A stretch of DNA of 64,000 nucleotides from Marinobacterium_D sp050908845 (GTDB lineage Bacteria > Pseudomonadota > Gammaproteobacteria > Pseudomonadales > Balneatricaceae), in NCBI RefSeq assembly GCF_050908845.1, contig NZ_CP194171.1, positions 2,356,001-2,420,000 of the forward strand, given 5' to 3'. Position numbers and translations under genes: made by a program. The notes under the pieces were generated by a model. It did not search any database. It was not told the origin of the DNA and saw only the letters and a program-made list of their open reading frames with translations. This document shows, piece after piece, positions 9,530 through 18,535 of this stretch. Each line of letters opens with the position of its first letter. Position 1 is the stretch's first letter.

Positions 9530-9560
9530 ACAGCGCCCAACCGTCGGGGAAGGGCGCTGT
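9530..9560 (-). terminator. Terminator of the alkyl sulfatase gene
   Basis: Perfect 9-bp stem ACAGCGCCC / GGGCGCTGT, 22 bases after the sulfatase stop. On the minus strand it is followed by TTTGCGTTT, a moderate T tract. Confidence 0.65.
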
Positions 9561-9582
9561 GAGTGAGGTGAGAAGCGATGAC

Positions 9583-11490
9583 TCAGGGGGTTACGATATT
9601 GAACCAGAGGTTAAAGGTATCGTGGGCATCGAAGTAGGCTTCCACCTTCTCGTGGTCTCCGCTGATCTCCAGCTTGCCGGCCTCAAGCAGCTGGTCGATG
9701 GTGATCTGCTTTTCAAACAGCGCTTCCAGATCCGCCTTCTTCAAGCGGATGCTGGCATCGGCATTGTCATCCTTACGTCCTGCGATGGGATATTCGGTCT
9801 GACGGTTAACGGATGTGCACAGGGTCTCGCCACGATCCGGAATCGATACATTGAGTGTGCAGTCCAGCCCTATGGCGCGCTCGGGGTTGAGACGCACTGC
9901 CATGGCGTTGAAGTAGTCCTGAGCTGACAGGGTTTTGGCCAGGTCAGTATTACGGTTCGGCCCCCCCTGGATCGGCTTCACGCCATTGCGCAGCTCCTGC
10001 GCACCGGACAGGTAGATGTTACGCCAGATGCTGGATTCCGCGCGGTAACCCAGCTGCTCGTAGACTTCCGCCAGCAGGTTTTTACCCGTCTCACTCTTAT
10101 CATTGCTGAACACCAGATGTTTCAGCAGTGTCGCGGCCCAACGCAGCTTGTCATCGCTGATGGCTTTTTGTGCCAGTTCCAGTACCCGCGCTTCACCGCC
10201 AAGAGCCTCAACATACTCGCGGCCTTCATCAGTGGGTTGCAGCAGATCCAGGTTAGTTGGGTTGCCATCGAAATAGCCATAGTAACGCTGGTAGGTGGCT
10301 TTGACGTTGTGGTTCATCGAACCATAGTAGCCACGGGCGTGGAATTTGGTCGACAGCCATTCAGGTTCTTTCACCAGTTCAGCAATTTCGATAGGGGTGT
10401 GACCCAGGTTGGCCAGACGCAGAGTCTGGTCGTGGATGTACTTGTAGATATCGCGTTGTTCCAGCAGGTATTCGCTGACTTCCTGCTTGCCCCATACCGG
10501 CCAATTGTGACTGTTGCACAGTACGTCGGTACGCTCACCAAACATCTCGTTGGCTTCGTTGATCACCTGAGCCCACAGCAGCGGGTCACGGACTTCGGCG
10601 CCACGCAGGGTAAGGATATTGTGCATGGTCATGTTGCAGACTTCCGCCATACACATAACCCGGTAATCTTCGATCAGGAAGGTGAATTCTGATGGTGCCT
10701 CGCTGCCGGAGGCGATCTGGAACTCGAACATCACGCCATCAACGCTGCGACGCTCGCCGTTTTCGGTGATGTAAACGTTCGGCTCGAGGAAGGTGCGCTG
10801 ACCACGGGCGGTGTCTTTGCCGATACCGCCATCAACGATGCCGGTTTCACTGCGATCCAGCATCAGGCCAAACTGGTACAGGGCACGGCGGCCCATATGA
10901 ACACCGGCCATGATGCCTTCGGAGGCGGCATATTTCATAAAGCCGTCCGGTACGATCAACTCTACCTCACCACTGGCAACCTGTTCCTCGGTTGCCACGC
11001 CCTTGAGGCCGGCGAAGTGGTCAGGATGGGTGTGAGTGACCAGTACCGCCGAAACCGGGCGGTAACCAAGGGTGTCATTAACCAGCTTCAAACCAGCTGC
11101 AGAGGACTCTTCACAGATCAACGGGTCGATGATGATCCAGCCTTTTTCACCGCGCACGATGGTCATGTTGGCGTAGTCGTAACCACGAATCTGCCACACG
11201 CCATCAACCACCTCGAACAGGCCATGCTGGGCGTTGAGCTGGGCAATACGCCATAACGACGGGTTTACGCTATCCGGGCACTCTCCTTCAAGGAATTCAT
11301 ACAGCGAGCTGTCCCACGCCATACGGGTGCCGTCGTTGGTTGGAATTTTACCCCCTTCAATCTGGGCGATCAGGCCGCGTTTGGCAGCTTCGAAGTCGTG
11401 CTGATCAGTCAGCGGCAGGCGTGCGCCGAAAGCACGGTTGTATTCAGCAGTTTTGGCTGAGGCCTGGGATGGCTGGATTTTCGAAGTCAT
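9583..11490 (-). CDS. Alkyl sulfatase, metallo-beta-lactamase type (SdsA-like)
   Basis: 635 aa. The MBL dizinc motif THTHPDHFAG places His153, His155, Asp157 and His158; further ligand positions are suggested by EFTFLIED and MAEVCNMTMHN. The C-terminal part has the dimerisation and sterol-carrier-like domains of SdsA1 and ends near the family length of about 640-660 aa. SdsA1 hydrolyses primary alkyl sulfates such as SDS to alcohol and sulfate. Unlike SdsA1 no signal peptide is visible (MTSKIQPSQASAKTAEYN), so the enzyme looks cytoplasmic and would need sulfate-ester uptake. It lies 89 bases after the TetR gene on the same strand, probably co-transcribed and controlled by it. Confidence 0.9.
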   Translation of the reverse strand: MTSKIQPSQASAKTAEYNRAFGARLPLTDQHDFEAAKRGLIAQIEGGKIPTNDGTRMAWDSSLYEFLEGECPDSVNPSLWRIAQLNAQHGLFEVVDGVWQIRGYDYANMTIVRGEKGWIIIDPLICEESSAAGLKLVNDTLGYRPVSAVLVTHTHPDHFAGLKGVATEEQVASGEVELIVPDGFMKYAASEGIMAGVHMGRRALYQFGLMLDRSETGIVDGGIGKDTARGQRTFLEPNVYITENGERRSVDGVMFEFQIASGSEAPSEFTFLIEDYRVMCMAEVCNMTMHNILTLRGAEVRDPLLWAQVINEANEMFGERTDVLCNSHNWPVWGKQEVSEYLLEQRDIYKYIHDQTLRLANLGHTPIEIAELVKEPEWLSTKFHARGYYGSMNHNVKATYQRYYGYFDGNPTNLDLLQPTDEGREYVEALGGEARVLELAQKAISDDKLRWAATLLKHLVFSNDKSETGKNLLAEVYEQLGYRAESSIWRNIYLSGAQELRNGVKPIQGGPNRNTDLAKTLSAQDYFNAMAVRLNPERAIGLDCTLNVSIPDRGETLCTSVNRQTEYPIAGRKDDNADASIRLKKADLEALFEKQITIDQLLEAGKLEISGDHEKVEAYFDAHDTFNLWFNIVTP

Positions 11491-11579
11491 GTCTAACCCC
11501 TGTTTTATTGTTGTTTTATAACGTTGTTGAGTTCACCCAGGTCCAGCGTTACTGCCGTTCCGCAATGGGAATGCTTCCG

Positions 11580-12206
11580 TCAATTGGAACCCGGGTTGTC
11601 TGATGCCAGAAATGGCGTAAGCAAATCAATTAGATAATTTCTAAATTCAGGCTGATCTACCTTAAAAGGGTGATTCGGGTTCACCAGGTCGTTGACCAGC
11701 ACGCTCATCAATACCTGCACCGCAAAGCGGGCACGTTGGGGGCCGTCCGGTCCCAGTCGTGGACCCAGATGGCTGGACAGATAGTCCGATGCATGACGAC
11801 CACTGGCGCGCATCGGCTCCCACATATCCGGGTCTTCATGCAATTTCATAAAGGTGGTGCGCAGCACACCTCGGCCGGAGCTGGTGAAAATGGCCCGATA
11901 GGTATCAACCACCGCCGCGATCACCTCGCTCATCTCGCCCTGCTGCAACAACTCCTCTGGCAGGTTGTCGTCTACAAAGGCTGCCCCTCGCTTGACCTGC
12001 TCATCGCGCAGACACAGATAAAAGGCCTCCTTGTTCTTGAAGCGGGAATAAAAACCGCCGACAGAGCTGCCAGCTGCCTGCGCGATGTCATTCACGCTTA
12101 ACTTGTCCAGCGTGGTTTCGTTCAATAGCTTGAAGCCGGCTTCGAGAAACGCGGCTTGTAAGGCTGCACTGCGCGCCTGGGTAGCGGGTTTGGCGTTACT
12201 GGCCAT
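11580..12206 (-). CDS. TetR-family repressor
   Basis: 208 aa from the ATG at 12206, which follows AGGAG at normal spacing; an in-frame ATG further upstream lacks one. The N-terminal helix-turn-helix reads KLSVNDIAQAAGSSVGGFYSRFKNKEAFY (residues about 38-66 in pieces), the standard TetR pattern. The C-terminal domain is all-helical, ligand unknown. It precedes the alkyl sulfatase and faces the arylsulfotransferase-family gene; the shared intergenic region carries several ATTCTC/GAGAAT inverted repeats that are good candidate operators. An inducer such as an alkyl or aryl sulfate is inferred from neighbours only. Confidence 0.85.
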   Translation of the reverse strand: MASNAKPATQARSAALQAAFLEAGFKLLNETTLDKLSVNDIAQAAGSSVGGFYSRFKNKEAFYLCLRDEQVKRGAAFVDDNLPEELLQQGEMSEVIAAVVDTYRAIFTSSGRGVLRTTFMKLHEDPDMWEPMRASGRHASDYLSSHLGPRLGPDGPQRARFAVQVLMSVLVNDLVNPNHPFKVDQPEFRNYLIDLLTPFLASDNPGSN

Positions 12207-12370
12207 TAAAAACTCCTGCACTTTGCCTTGTGTCGATTTGTTTTTTGCTGGCACAAGATTACCCCAAACGTCTGCTTACCGGATGGCTGGCCTGAGAGTC
12301 CTGACGGAATAGCTACCTGGATACTCGCTTCCTTAGCTAAAACCGGGATTCGTATCGCGACCCTGAAAAA

Positions 12371-12442
12371 AGAATACGAATTCGCATTCTTGTTTTCAAC
12401 AGGTAACTTGGATATTCTCGAAAAAAGAGAATTATGATTCTC
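12371..12442. promoter_or_regulatory. Cluster of ATTCT(C)/(G)AGAAT inverted repeats, candidate TetR operators
   Basis: Three overlapping or adjacent dyads lie between the divergent TetR and arylsulfotransferase-family genes: a near-perfect 20-bp palindrome AGAATACGAATTCGCATTCT at 12371-12390, ATTCTC-N7-GAGAAT at 12414-12432, and GAGAAT-TATG-ATTCTC at 12427-12442. The last ends 44 bases before the ATG at 12487, where a repressor would block transcription. Confidence 0.6.
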
Positions 12443-12486
12443 ATTTCAACAACAAGAACAAACTAGTGATTCAAGAGGATGTCTCT

Positions 12487-13551
12487 ATGTATCTGTCGCA
12501 AACCGGTGTCCTGCATCATGATCAACAGCGTGCCACTCCTGGTTTTACCCTGGTCGGAGGTATTCGTGGCTTTACCGTCAACCTGATCGATAATTTTGGT
12601 TCGGTTGTACACAGCTGGCGTCTGCCGGGGCGTTTGGGCTCCTACGCGCGCCTGTTGCCTGGCGGTAACCTGCTGGCATCGGTCGTGGTCGAGGGCGGTT
12701 TCCCCGGCGCCCGTGCCCGCGGTGGTCGCATCATTGAGCTGAACTGGGATGGCGAGGTTGTGTGGGAATTTACCGATCCGATGCAGCATCACGATATCCG
12801 TCGTCTTCCCAACGGTAATACCCTGTATATCGGCTGGCAGCCGATGCAGAAGGAGCAGCAGGTGCGGGTGCAGGGCGGTATACCGGGTAGCGAACCTAAC
12901 GGTGTTATTCATGAGGATTACATTCGTGAAATCACCCCGGCGGGAGAGGTGGTCTGGAACTGGAGTGCCAGCCAGCTGGAAATTGAAAGCTACCCGATCG
13001 CGTCCGGTACTGACCGTGGCGAGTTTGCCCACTGCAACACCATCAACCCCATCGATGATGAGCATGTGATGGTGTGTTTCCGCAATACCAACACCATCGG
13101 TATTATCGAGCGGGCCAGCGGCAATATGGTCTGGAAGAAGCAGGATCACCACTGGGGTCACCCTCACGATCCGCAGATCCTTCGCAACGGTAATATCCTG
13201 CTGTTCTGTAACGGCGCTCATGATGAAGCCCAGCCGCACTTCTCCTATCTGGTTGAATTGGATCGGCAAACCGGGGACGAGGTCTGGCGTTATCAGGCGC
13301 CGATTCCCTGGCATTTTTACAGCCACGTGATGTCAGGTGCCAATGAACTGCCCAGCGGCAATCTGCTGGTGATCCAGTCAGCTGCAGGTCGGGTGTTTGA
13401 GATCACCCGCGCCGGTGAAGTGGTGTGGGATTATGTAAACCCGGTATTCGAAGGTTACTTCCCAACAGCCAAGCGCCCGGTCAACTGTGTGTTCCGTGCC
13501 TTCCGCTATCAGGCTGATAGCCCGGAGCTGGAAGGGCGTGTACTGGTGTAA
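12487..13551 (+). CDS. Arylsulfotransferase (ASST)-family beta-propeller protein
   Basis: 354 aa from the ATG at 12487, with AAGAGGA upstream; a GTG at 12466 is a weaker choice. The protein is built of repeated blades, each with a G-x-hydrophobic-W pattern and an LPNGN-type turn: LLPGGNLLAS, RRLPNGNTL, ILRNGNILLF, ELPSGNLLV. Histidines cluster in MQHHDIRR, HHWGHPHDPQ and WHFYSHVMSG, as in the ASST family, where histidines carry the sulfo group. No signal peptide, in contrast to periplasmic AssT. Probable role: moving or removing sulfo groups on an aromatic or alkyl sulfate, together with the divergent sulfatase; the exact reaction is unknown. Confidence 0.7.
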   Translation: MYLSQTGVLHHDQQRATPGFTLVGGIRGFTVNLIDNFGSVVHSWRLPGRLGSYARLLPGGNLLASVVVEGGFPGARARGGRIIELNWDGEVVWEFTDPMQHHDIRRLPNGNTLYIGWQPMQKEQQVRVQGGIPGSEPNGVIHEDYIREITPAGEVVWNWSASQLEIESYPIASGTDRGEFAHCNTINPIDDEHVMVCFRNTNTIGIIERASGNMVWKKQDHHWGHPHDPQILRNGNILLFCNGAHDEAQPHFSYLVELDRQTGDEVWRYQAPIPWHFYSHVMSGANELPSGNLLVIQSAAGRVFEITRAGEVVWDYVNPVFEGYFPTAKRPVNCVFRAFRYQADSPELEGRVLV

Positions 13552-13557
13552 CCACCG

Positions 13558-13886
13558 ATTCAAGAACGACTGGGGTTGACTGCCTGCCAGCTGCTAAACA
13601 GCGACCGGCAGGTGGTCTGCATCGACCTGGTGCTGTACCGATTTACTTGAGGCTGCGTCATGAACAGCAATCAACAGAACTGGTGTGCCGATGAAGCACA
13701 GAATTTCGCCAGGCCGAGCTGGAGCGCGTCCAGCGCTGGCGTCCCTGGGTTCATCTGGGGGTAAGTGCTATCCGCCCGGTGCTGGCACTGGTGCGGCAGC
13801 AGATTCCTGAGCAGCGATTGTTGGGGCGCTGGCACGATCGAGTGAGAGAGGGGATGAATGCCAATACTTCCCTTTGCAGTCACTGA
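13558..13886 (+). pseudogene. Decayed small ORF(s), frameshifted
   Basis: Two coding-looking pieces follow the ASST-family gene. Frame from 13558 to the stop at 13650 reads IQERLGLTACQLLNSDRQ and on to VLYRFT, with no start. An ATG at 13660 begins MNSNQQNWCADEAQ, then the natural continuation FRQAELERVQRWRPWVHLGV is found in another frame and runs through RQQIPEQRLLGRWHDRVREG to the stop at 13884-13886. The total from 13660 is 227 bases, one short of a multiple of three, as expected for a single lost base near 13702. No family is recognised. Either a remnant or a sequencing error in a small real gene of about 75 aa. Confidence 0.4.
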
Positions 13887-13899
13887 ATGCTGTCTGTCC

Positions 13900-14796
13900 C
13901 TAGCGAATAAAGTTGGTGCAGTGCAAACGGACCAGGCGTGCCAGCGCCTCGGCGGCGGGCGTTAGAGGGGAGTCATGCCGCGTAAACAGCGAGATCGGAA
14001 CGCTCGGTGATTTCTGGAACAGATCGATTTTCTTCAGCCCCATCTCCTGTGGGCTAGCGTGCAGCAACTGCTCCGGGAACAGGCAGCAGCAGTCTGATTT
14101 CTTTACAACCTCCAAAACCATGGTCAGTGAGTTTAGCCAAATAACCCGTTTGGGCGCGGAAATACCGTTGAAAGTGAACATATCGTTGTACAGTTTACCG
14201 GGGCCTTTCTGGCTGCTCATGACCACCCACGGAGCATCCGCCAGTTCCTCGACCCGGCGTGCCTTATGAAACGCCGAGCCAGATTTGGCCACGGCGACAA
14301 GTTGGCTTTGGAAGAGAATCTCCTCATTGAATTCAACGCTGCTCTCTTCGGGGCTGGGTCCAACGTTGAAATCGATGAAGCCCTCTCGCAGGCGGTTGAG
14401 TGCTTCGGGGTAAACCGCTTCAGTGATATTGATCTCGATATCGGGCCATTGCTTGCGAAAATCCATGATTACCGAGGGCATTATCGCATAGGCCACCAGT
14501 GGCGAGGCGCAGGCAGCGACCTGGCCTTTGGAAGCACCGAGCAATTGCGCCATTTCCGCTTTCAGCGTGTTGGTTTCGGCACAAATGATGCGGGCGCGGG
14601 CAATGGTGCGTTTGCCCAGTTCGGTGGGTGTCATGCCGCGGGAGGAGCGGGAAAACAGCGGTACGCCAAGCTCCTCTTCCAATGATTTCAGCGCCTTGGT
14701 GAGGGTGGGCTGGGTTTTGCCGAGCACATTGCAGGCGGAATGGATCGAGCCTGAATCGGCGATCGCCAGAATCAATTCAAGTTGCTGCAGAGTCAT
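13900..14796 (-). CDS. LysR-family transcriptional regulator
   Basis: 298 aa. Winged helix-turn-helix at residues about 1-60 (LELILAIADSGSIHSACNVL, then KTQPTLTKALKSLEEELGVPLF), followed by a periplasmic-binding-like effector domain starting at GQVAACASPLV. No obvious divergent target: the upstream neighbour on the same strand is the porin, 295 bases away, and downstream lies the decayed ORF. It may control the porin or a distant unit. The run KKSDCCCLFPEQLL has three adjacent cysteines, which is uncommon. Confidence 0.85.
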   Translation of the reverse strand: MTLQQLELILAIADSGSIHSACNVLGKTQPTLTKALKSLEEELGVPLFSRSSRGMTPTELGKRTIARARIICAETNTLKAEMAQLLGASKGQVAACASPLVAYAIMPSVIMDFRKQWPDIEINITEAVYPEALNRLREGFIDFNVGPSPEESSVEFNEEILFQSQLVAVAKSGSAFHKARRVEELADAPWVVMSSQKGPGKLYNDMFTFNGISAPKRVIWLNSLTMVLEVVKKSDCCCLFPEQLLHASPQEMGLKKIDLFQKSPSVPISLFTRHDSPLTPAAEALARLVRLHCTNFIR

Positions 14797-15048
14797 GATG
14801 ATTCCTTTTTTCTATCAATACTAGCAAATAAGCGAATTGAATGAATCGCATGCGGTGCCTTTATCGACCGCTGACTCTTGTTGTTATGTCGGTCATTTAT
14901 AGACCCTGGTTGACGCTGGGAGTGGCGAACCGAGATCAGCCGGATGGCGGATCAATTCAGGTGATTTTCTGCGCAATTATCTGTTGAGGGAGGTGCTGGT
15001 GCGGGGGAGGAAAGCGAGGAATTGTAAGCCCGGATTTGGCAGAAAGAA

Positions 15049-15076
15049 ACGCCGCCTGAAGGGGGGTAGGCGGCGT
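15049..15076 (-). terminator. Terminator of the porin gene
   Basis: ACGCCGCC and GGCGGCGT arms around a 12-base loop, 16 bases after the porin stop on the minus strand, followed there by TTTCTTTC. Confidence 0.75.
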
Positions 15077-15091
15077 CTCCAGCGATAAACC

Positions 15092-16081
15092 TTAGAACTT
15101 CAGGTTCACGCCCACCGCGACATTGTTGTCGGTGGTGTCATACTGCCCGGTTTCGGCCCAGAGAGCGATCTGCGGGTGCAGCTGTTTTTTGACCTGGAAT
15201 ACAACGCCGTAGTTGTCGGTGGCGTCGATGTCGGCATCCTTGTCGTAGTAGCCCAGAGCAGCAGACAGACCGTTGCCGAAGGAGTAGCGGCCCGCTACGC
15301 CGTAGGAGTCAAAGTCGTTGCCGTTGAAGGTGTCCTTGTTGATCTCGTAGGTCGCACCCAGGTGCAGGTTGTCGAAATCGTAACCGGCGGTGAAGGCGAT
15401 ACGTTTGGCATCGTCAGTCGCACCTGCTGCGGCGGGCGGTACGTTCTCGTCAATCAGGATGTAACTGGCACCCAGCGACAGCTGCTCACCCTTATGGACG
15501 ACACGGATAGCCTTGACGTCGGAATCGACATCATTGTCTTCCTGGATAGCCAGCATGGCGGCGACGATAAAGGTGTTGTGCCAGCGAGGCGTGATGTAGG
15601 CAATGACGTCCTGACCTTCATCGGCCTGGCTGAAAATCGGGTTACCGGTTGAGGTTTCTCTGCCGTTGTGGGTTTCGTTGTACTCGAAAATGTTGATGTT
15701 GTCGTACAGGTTGCGGTAGGTGCCGCTGGTAGTGCGCGGTGCCAGCAGGAAAGTACCGTAGGGTGTCGGGAAGAAGGCCTTGGCTTCCTTGACGCGAATT
15801 TCGTCGTCGTCACCATTGGCGTCGTCGCGGTTCGCCGCCTGTGCCATGTCGACGGTAAATTCATACTTCATCTTGAAGTCCTGGTAGCCCACCAGGCCAT
15901 GAATACCCGCTTCCAGTTCGAAAGCTTCCGGGTCGAAGTCCTTATTTTCGGCCTTCAGTGCCCCCATGCTGAAGAAGCCGTGAAACTCCGGCTTGGGAAG
16001 TTCCAGTGCATCAGATGCATAGGCGCCACTTGCCATGAAAATACCAAGTGCCAGAGCGGAGGATTGAATATATTTCTGCAT
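15092..16081 (-). CDS. Outer-membrane porin (gammaproteobacterial general porin)
   Basis: 329 aa from the ATG at 16081. A signal peptide is clear (MQKYIQSSALALGIFMASG, cleaved near AYA-SDAL). The mature chain is rich in alternating beta-strand pattern (GLVGYQDFKMKYEFTVDMA, SLGASYILIDENV, LGATYEINKDTF, VAGRYSFGNGLSAALGYYDK) and ends with the aromatic residue phenylalanine needed for outer-membrane assembly (VGVNLKF). It is a trimeric-type diffusion channel. The single gene has its own terminator; its substrates are not evident, though anionic sulfate esters or aromatic acids from this region would fit. Confidence 0.85.
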   Translation of the reverse strand: MQKYIQSSALALGIFMASGAYASDALELPKPEFHGFFSMGALKAENKDFDPEAFELEAGIHGLVGYQDFKMKYEFTVDMAQAANRDDANGDDDEIRVKEAKAFFPTPYGTFLLAPRTTSGTYRNLYDNINIFEYNETHNGRETSTGNPIFSQADEGQDVIAYITPRWHNTFIVAAMLAIQEDNDVDSDVKAIRVVHKGEQLSLGASYILIDENVPPAAAGATDDAKRIAFTAGYDFDNLHLGATYEINKDTFNGNDFDSYGVAGRYSFGNGLSAALGYYDKDADIDATDNYGVVFQVKKQLHPQIALWAETGQYDTTDNNVAVGVNLKF

Positions 16082-16289
16082 TGTTGGTCTCGTTATTTTA
16101 ATTAGGTTTAACCGGGTGAGCAGAAGGTAACACCGCATTTATCAATTAATTTCAGTGCGTTTCACCTGGTAAAACGACCGGAAGTGCCCGGTAATCAAGG
16201 GCTGGCGATAACCTGGATCAATTGGCGAAAAGCGGAAATAAAAAATTATGAGCGAAGGGTGCGGGGGTTGTCGCAGGCCTTAACGCGCT

Positions 16290-17222
16290 TTATTCCATCT
16301 CTTTAGAGAACGTCTGCAATAATTCAAGCAGCCGATGAGTGGGCTCGGAAAGCTGTAGTTTTTTTAAAGTTATACTGCACATCGGACCTTTCAGTAGTTT
16401 AACAGGCGCGTGTAAGCGCTTGATGATACCCAGTTTTTCGTAGGTAATCGCTTGGCTTCTTGGTATCACTGTCAGCATGGAACTATCGTGCAAAAGGGCC
16501 AGCGACTGCAGGTATCTGTCGGTCTCTATATCACTCAGGCTGCCGGTGACCTGGGGGCGGTCGACAAAAATGGTGCGGTTCAGCACTTTCCGTAACGGAG
16601 TCTCGGTTCGGGGCAGAATCCAGGGGCTGGATACCACATCGTTGATGGTGACTTTTGCCTTTTTGGTTAATGGGTGGTTCGGGTCACAAATGATGCTGCT
16701 CTCTTCCTGGTAGAGTTCATGAATCTCCAGCGCATCCATGTCGGCACTGAACTCCGCGTGCGAAAGCATAATATCGATGGTTCCATCCGCCAGGCACTGC
16801 GACAGCGGGTTCGCTTCTTCCGTTTGGATATCGATCTTCACGCCGGGCATGGACGACTGCAACTTGCGCACGGCTTTTCCCACCAGGGTGGGAGAAAAAG
16901 CAGGGATCACCCCGATCGAAATTTTGCCGCTGCTACCGTATCGGAGACCTTCCAGTTCCTCCTGCGCCTGATCAAGCTGGCCCAATATCAGGTTGGCATA
17001 GCGCAGCAGGCTCTGGCCGGCGGGCGTGAGTTTCATTGAACGGGTAGTCCGTTCAAACAGCACCAGTCCCAGTGCCTGTTCCATCTGGGTGAGCGAGCGC
17101 GACAGGGCCGGTGGGCTGACATGAAGCAGCTCGGCGGCTCTACTCATGCTGAGCGCCTGTCCTAATACACTGATTAGTTTTAGCTGTTTGATCGTCAGCT
17201 TGCGATCGAGATCGGTAGGCAT
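16290..17222 (-). CDS. LysR-family regulator of the adjacent TRAP/GMC/ALDH operon
   Basis: 310 aa from the ATG at 17222; a GTG 39 bases upstream is also possible. Helix-turn-helix near residues 10-70 (LKLISVLGQALSMSRAAELL, SPPALSRSLTQMEQALGLVL), then the effector-binding domain from GKISIGVIPAFSP. It is transcribed divergently from the TRAP operon beginning at 17495, the classic LysR arrangement, so it most likely activates that operon in response to the transported compound or a metabolite of it. Confidence 0.85.
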   Translation of the reverse strand: MPTDLDRKLTIKQLKLISVLGQALSMSRAAELLHVSPPALSRSLTQMEQALGLVLFERTTRSMKLTPAGQSLLRYANLILGQLDQAQEELEGLRYGSSGKISIGVIPAFSPTLVGKAVRKLQSSMPGVKIDIQTEEANPLSQCLADGTIDIMLSHAEFSADMDALEIHELYQEESSIICDPNHPLTKKAKVTINDVVSSPWILPRTETPLRKVLNRTIFVDRPQVTGSLSDIETDRYLQSLALLHDSSMLTVIPRSQAITYEKLGIIKRLHAPVKLLKGPMCSITLKKLQLSEPTHRLLELLQTFSKEME

Positions 17223-17393
17223 CGTTTGACCTGTTTTGCCCTGGTTTCCTGGTGAAAGCACTGATACCTGCTCTGCAAGGGCGCCCTCGGCAGCCGTCGT
17301 TTTACAGGGACGCTGTTCAGAGCTTGCGTGGTTTGGCAGCGCTGGCGCTGGTTCTATTCCTGATTACCAGACACCGGAATCCTAACATGATTA

Positions 17394-17421
17394 TTAACAT
17401 TAAGGTTAATTATGATGTTAA
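17394..17421. promoter_or_regulatory. Inverted repeat in the LysR-TRAP divergent promoter
   Basis: TTAACAT-N14-ATGTTAA about 75 bases before the TRAP operon start. The dyad and its position suit a LysR recognition site. A TTAAT within the spacer gives extra partial symmetry. It differs from the TTAAYATRTTAA palindromes found after 33.7 kb because the half-sites are far apart. Confidence 0.45.
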
Positions 17422-17494
17422 CTTTTTGAATTGTCTTTGCCGCGGGCTTCGACGATGATTTGCGGACTATAAAAACTCTAATAAGGTGAACATC

Positions 17495-18535
17495 ATGAAA
17501 AAAATGCTCAGCGCAGTTCTGTCCGCATCTTTGCTTTGTGCCGCCAGCCTCCCTGCACAATCCGAAACCAAAATCCTGTTTAACTCCTTTATTCCTTCGG
17601 GCCACCTCTGGAATCAGAGCGTACTCCACCCCTGGCTTGATGAAATAACTGAAGCCACAGATGGTCGGGTCACCTTCGATGTACCGCCGACTTCACTTGC
17701 ACCGCCCCAGGCTCAGTATGATTCGGTCGTTAAAGGGATTTTTGATGCGGCTTATGTCGCTAATGTTTTCGTTGAAAACCGCATTAAACTGCCCTCCATT
17801 GGTTTGTTGCCGTTTACCCAGGTTTCAGTCGAGGCCAACTCCCAGGCACTCTGGAATACCTACGATAAATATTTTGCGCAGGCTGATGAATTCAAAGATG
17901 TTCATCTGCTCGGCTTTTTTGTCGGCATGGGCGGTGAAATACTGAGTGCCGGTGATCCTATTCTCTCATCTGCTGATCTTGAAGGGACTAAAGCCTACTC
18001 ATTGCCAGGTGTGACCGCAAAAATGCTGGAAGACGCCGGGGCAACAGTAGTTTCTGCTCCCGCTGTCAGAAGTTATGAACTTATCTCATCCGGCACGGTG
18101 GATGTCTTTGCCAGCCTGAATGCCTTTGACTTCGAGATGTTCAAGGCTGCCCAGTATGCCAAGCACGTGACCAAGATTCCCGGCGGTACCCAGGCACCGG
18201 TATTCAGCATTTTTATTAATAAACGTGTCTGGAACAAAATCTCGCCGGAAGATCAGGAAATCATCACCAAACTGGCGCGGGAACCCCTGGCCAAGCTGAT
18301 GGGTGCCTACGATGTTGGCATGCGCGAGTCCCGTGTCCGTCTGGCGGCCGAGGGCGTCGAGTTCCATGACGCACCTGAGGCCCTGGTGGAAGATCTCAAG
18401 CGCTCTGCACAACCCACTATCGATGCCTGGCTGGCAACCGCGGCCGAGCTTGGTGTAGATGGCCAGGCGGCGCTGGATTACTACGTCGCTGAAGCTCAGC
18501 GTATCGATGCCGAGATTCAGAAAAGGGATCAGTAA
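17495..18535 (+). CDS. TRAP transporter substrate-binding protein (DctP family)
   Basis: 346 aa from the ATG at 17495, which has AAGG seven bases upstream. A signal peptide is present (MKKMLSAVLSASLLCAASLP, cleaved near AQS). The DctP fold is seen in ITEATDGRVTFDV, VENRIKLPSIGLLPF and EGTKAYSLPGVTAKMLEDAG. It binds a carboxylate or related solute in the periplasm and hands it to the DctQM permease encoded next. Its stop codon overlaps the dctQ start (TAATG), so the genes are translationally coupled. First gene of an operon that continues with GMC copy 2 and an aldehyde dehydrogenase, which implies an alcohol- or aldehyde-bearing substrate. Confidence 0.9.
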   Translation: MKKMLSAVLSASLLCAASLPAQSETKILFNSFIPSGHLWNQSVLHPWLDEITEATDGRVTFDVPPTSLAPPQAQYDSVVKGIFDAAYVANVFVENRIKLPSIGLLPFTQVSVEANSQALWNTYDKYFAQADEFKDVHLLGFFVGMGGEILSAGDPILSSADLEGTKAYSLPGVTAKMLEDAGATVVSAPAVRSYELISSGTVDVFASLNAFDFEMFKAAQYAKHVTKIPGGTQAPVFSIFINKRVWNKISPEDQEIITKLAREPLAKLMGAYDVGMRESRVRLAAEGVEFHDAPEALVEDLKRSAQPTIDAWLATAAELGVDGQAALDYYVAEAQRIDAEIQKRDQ

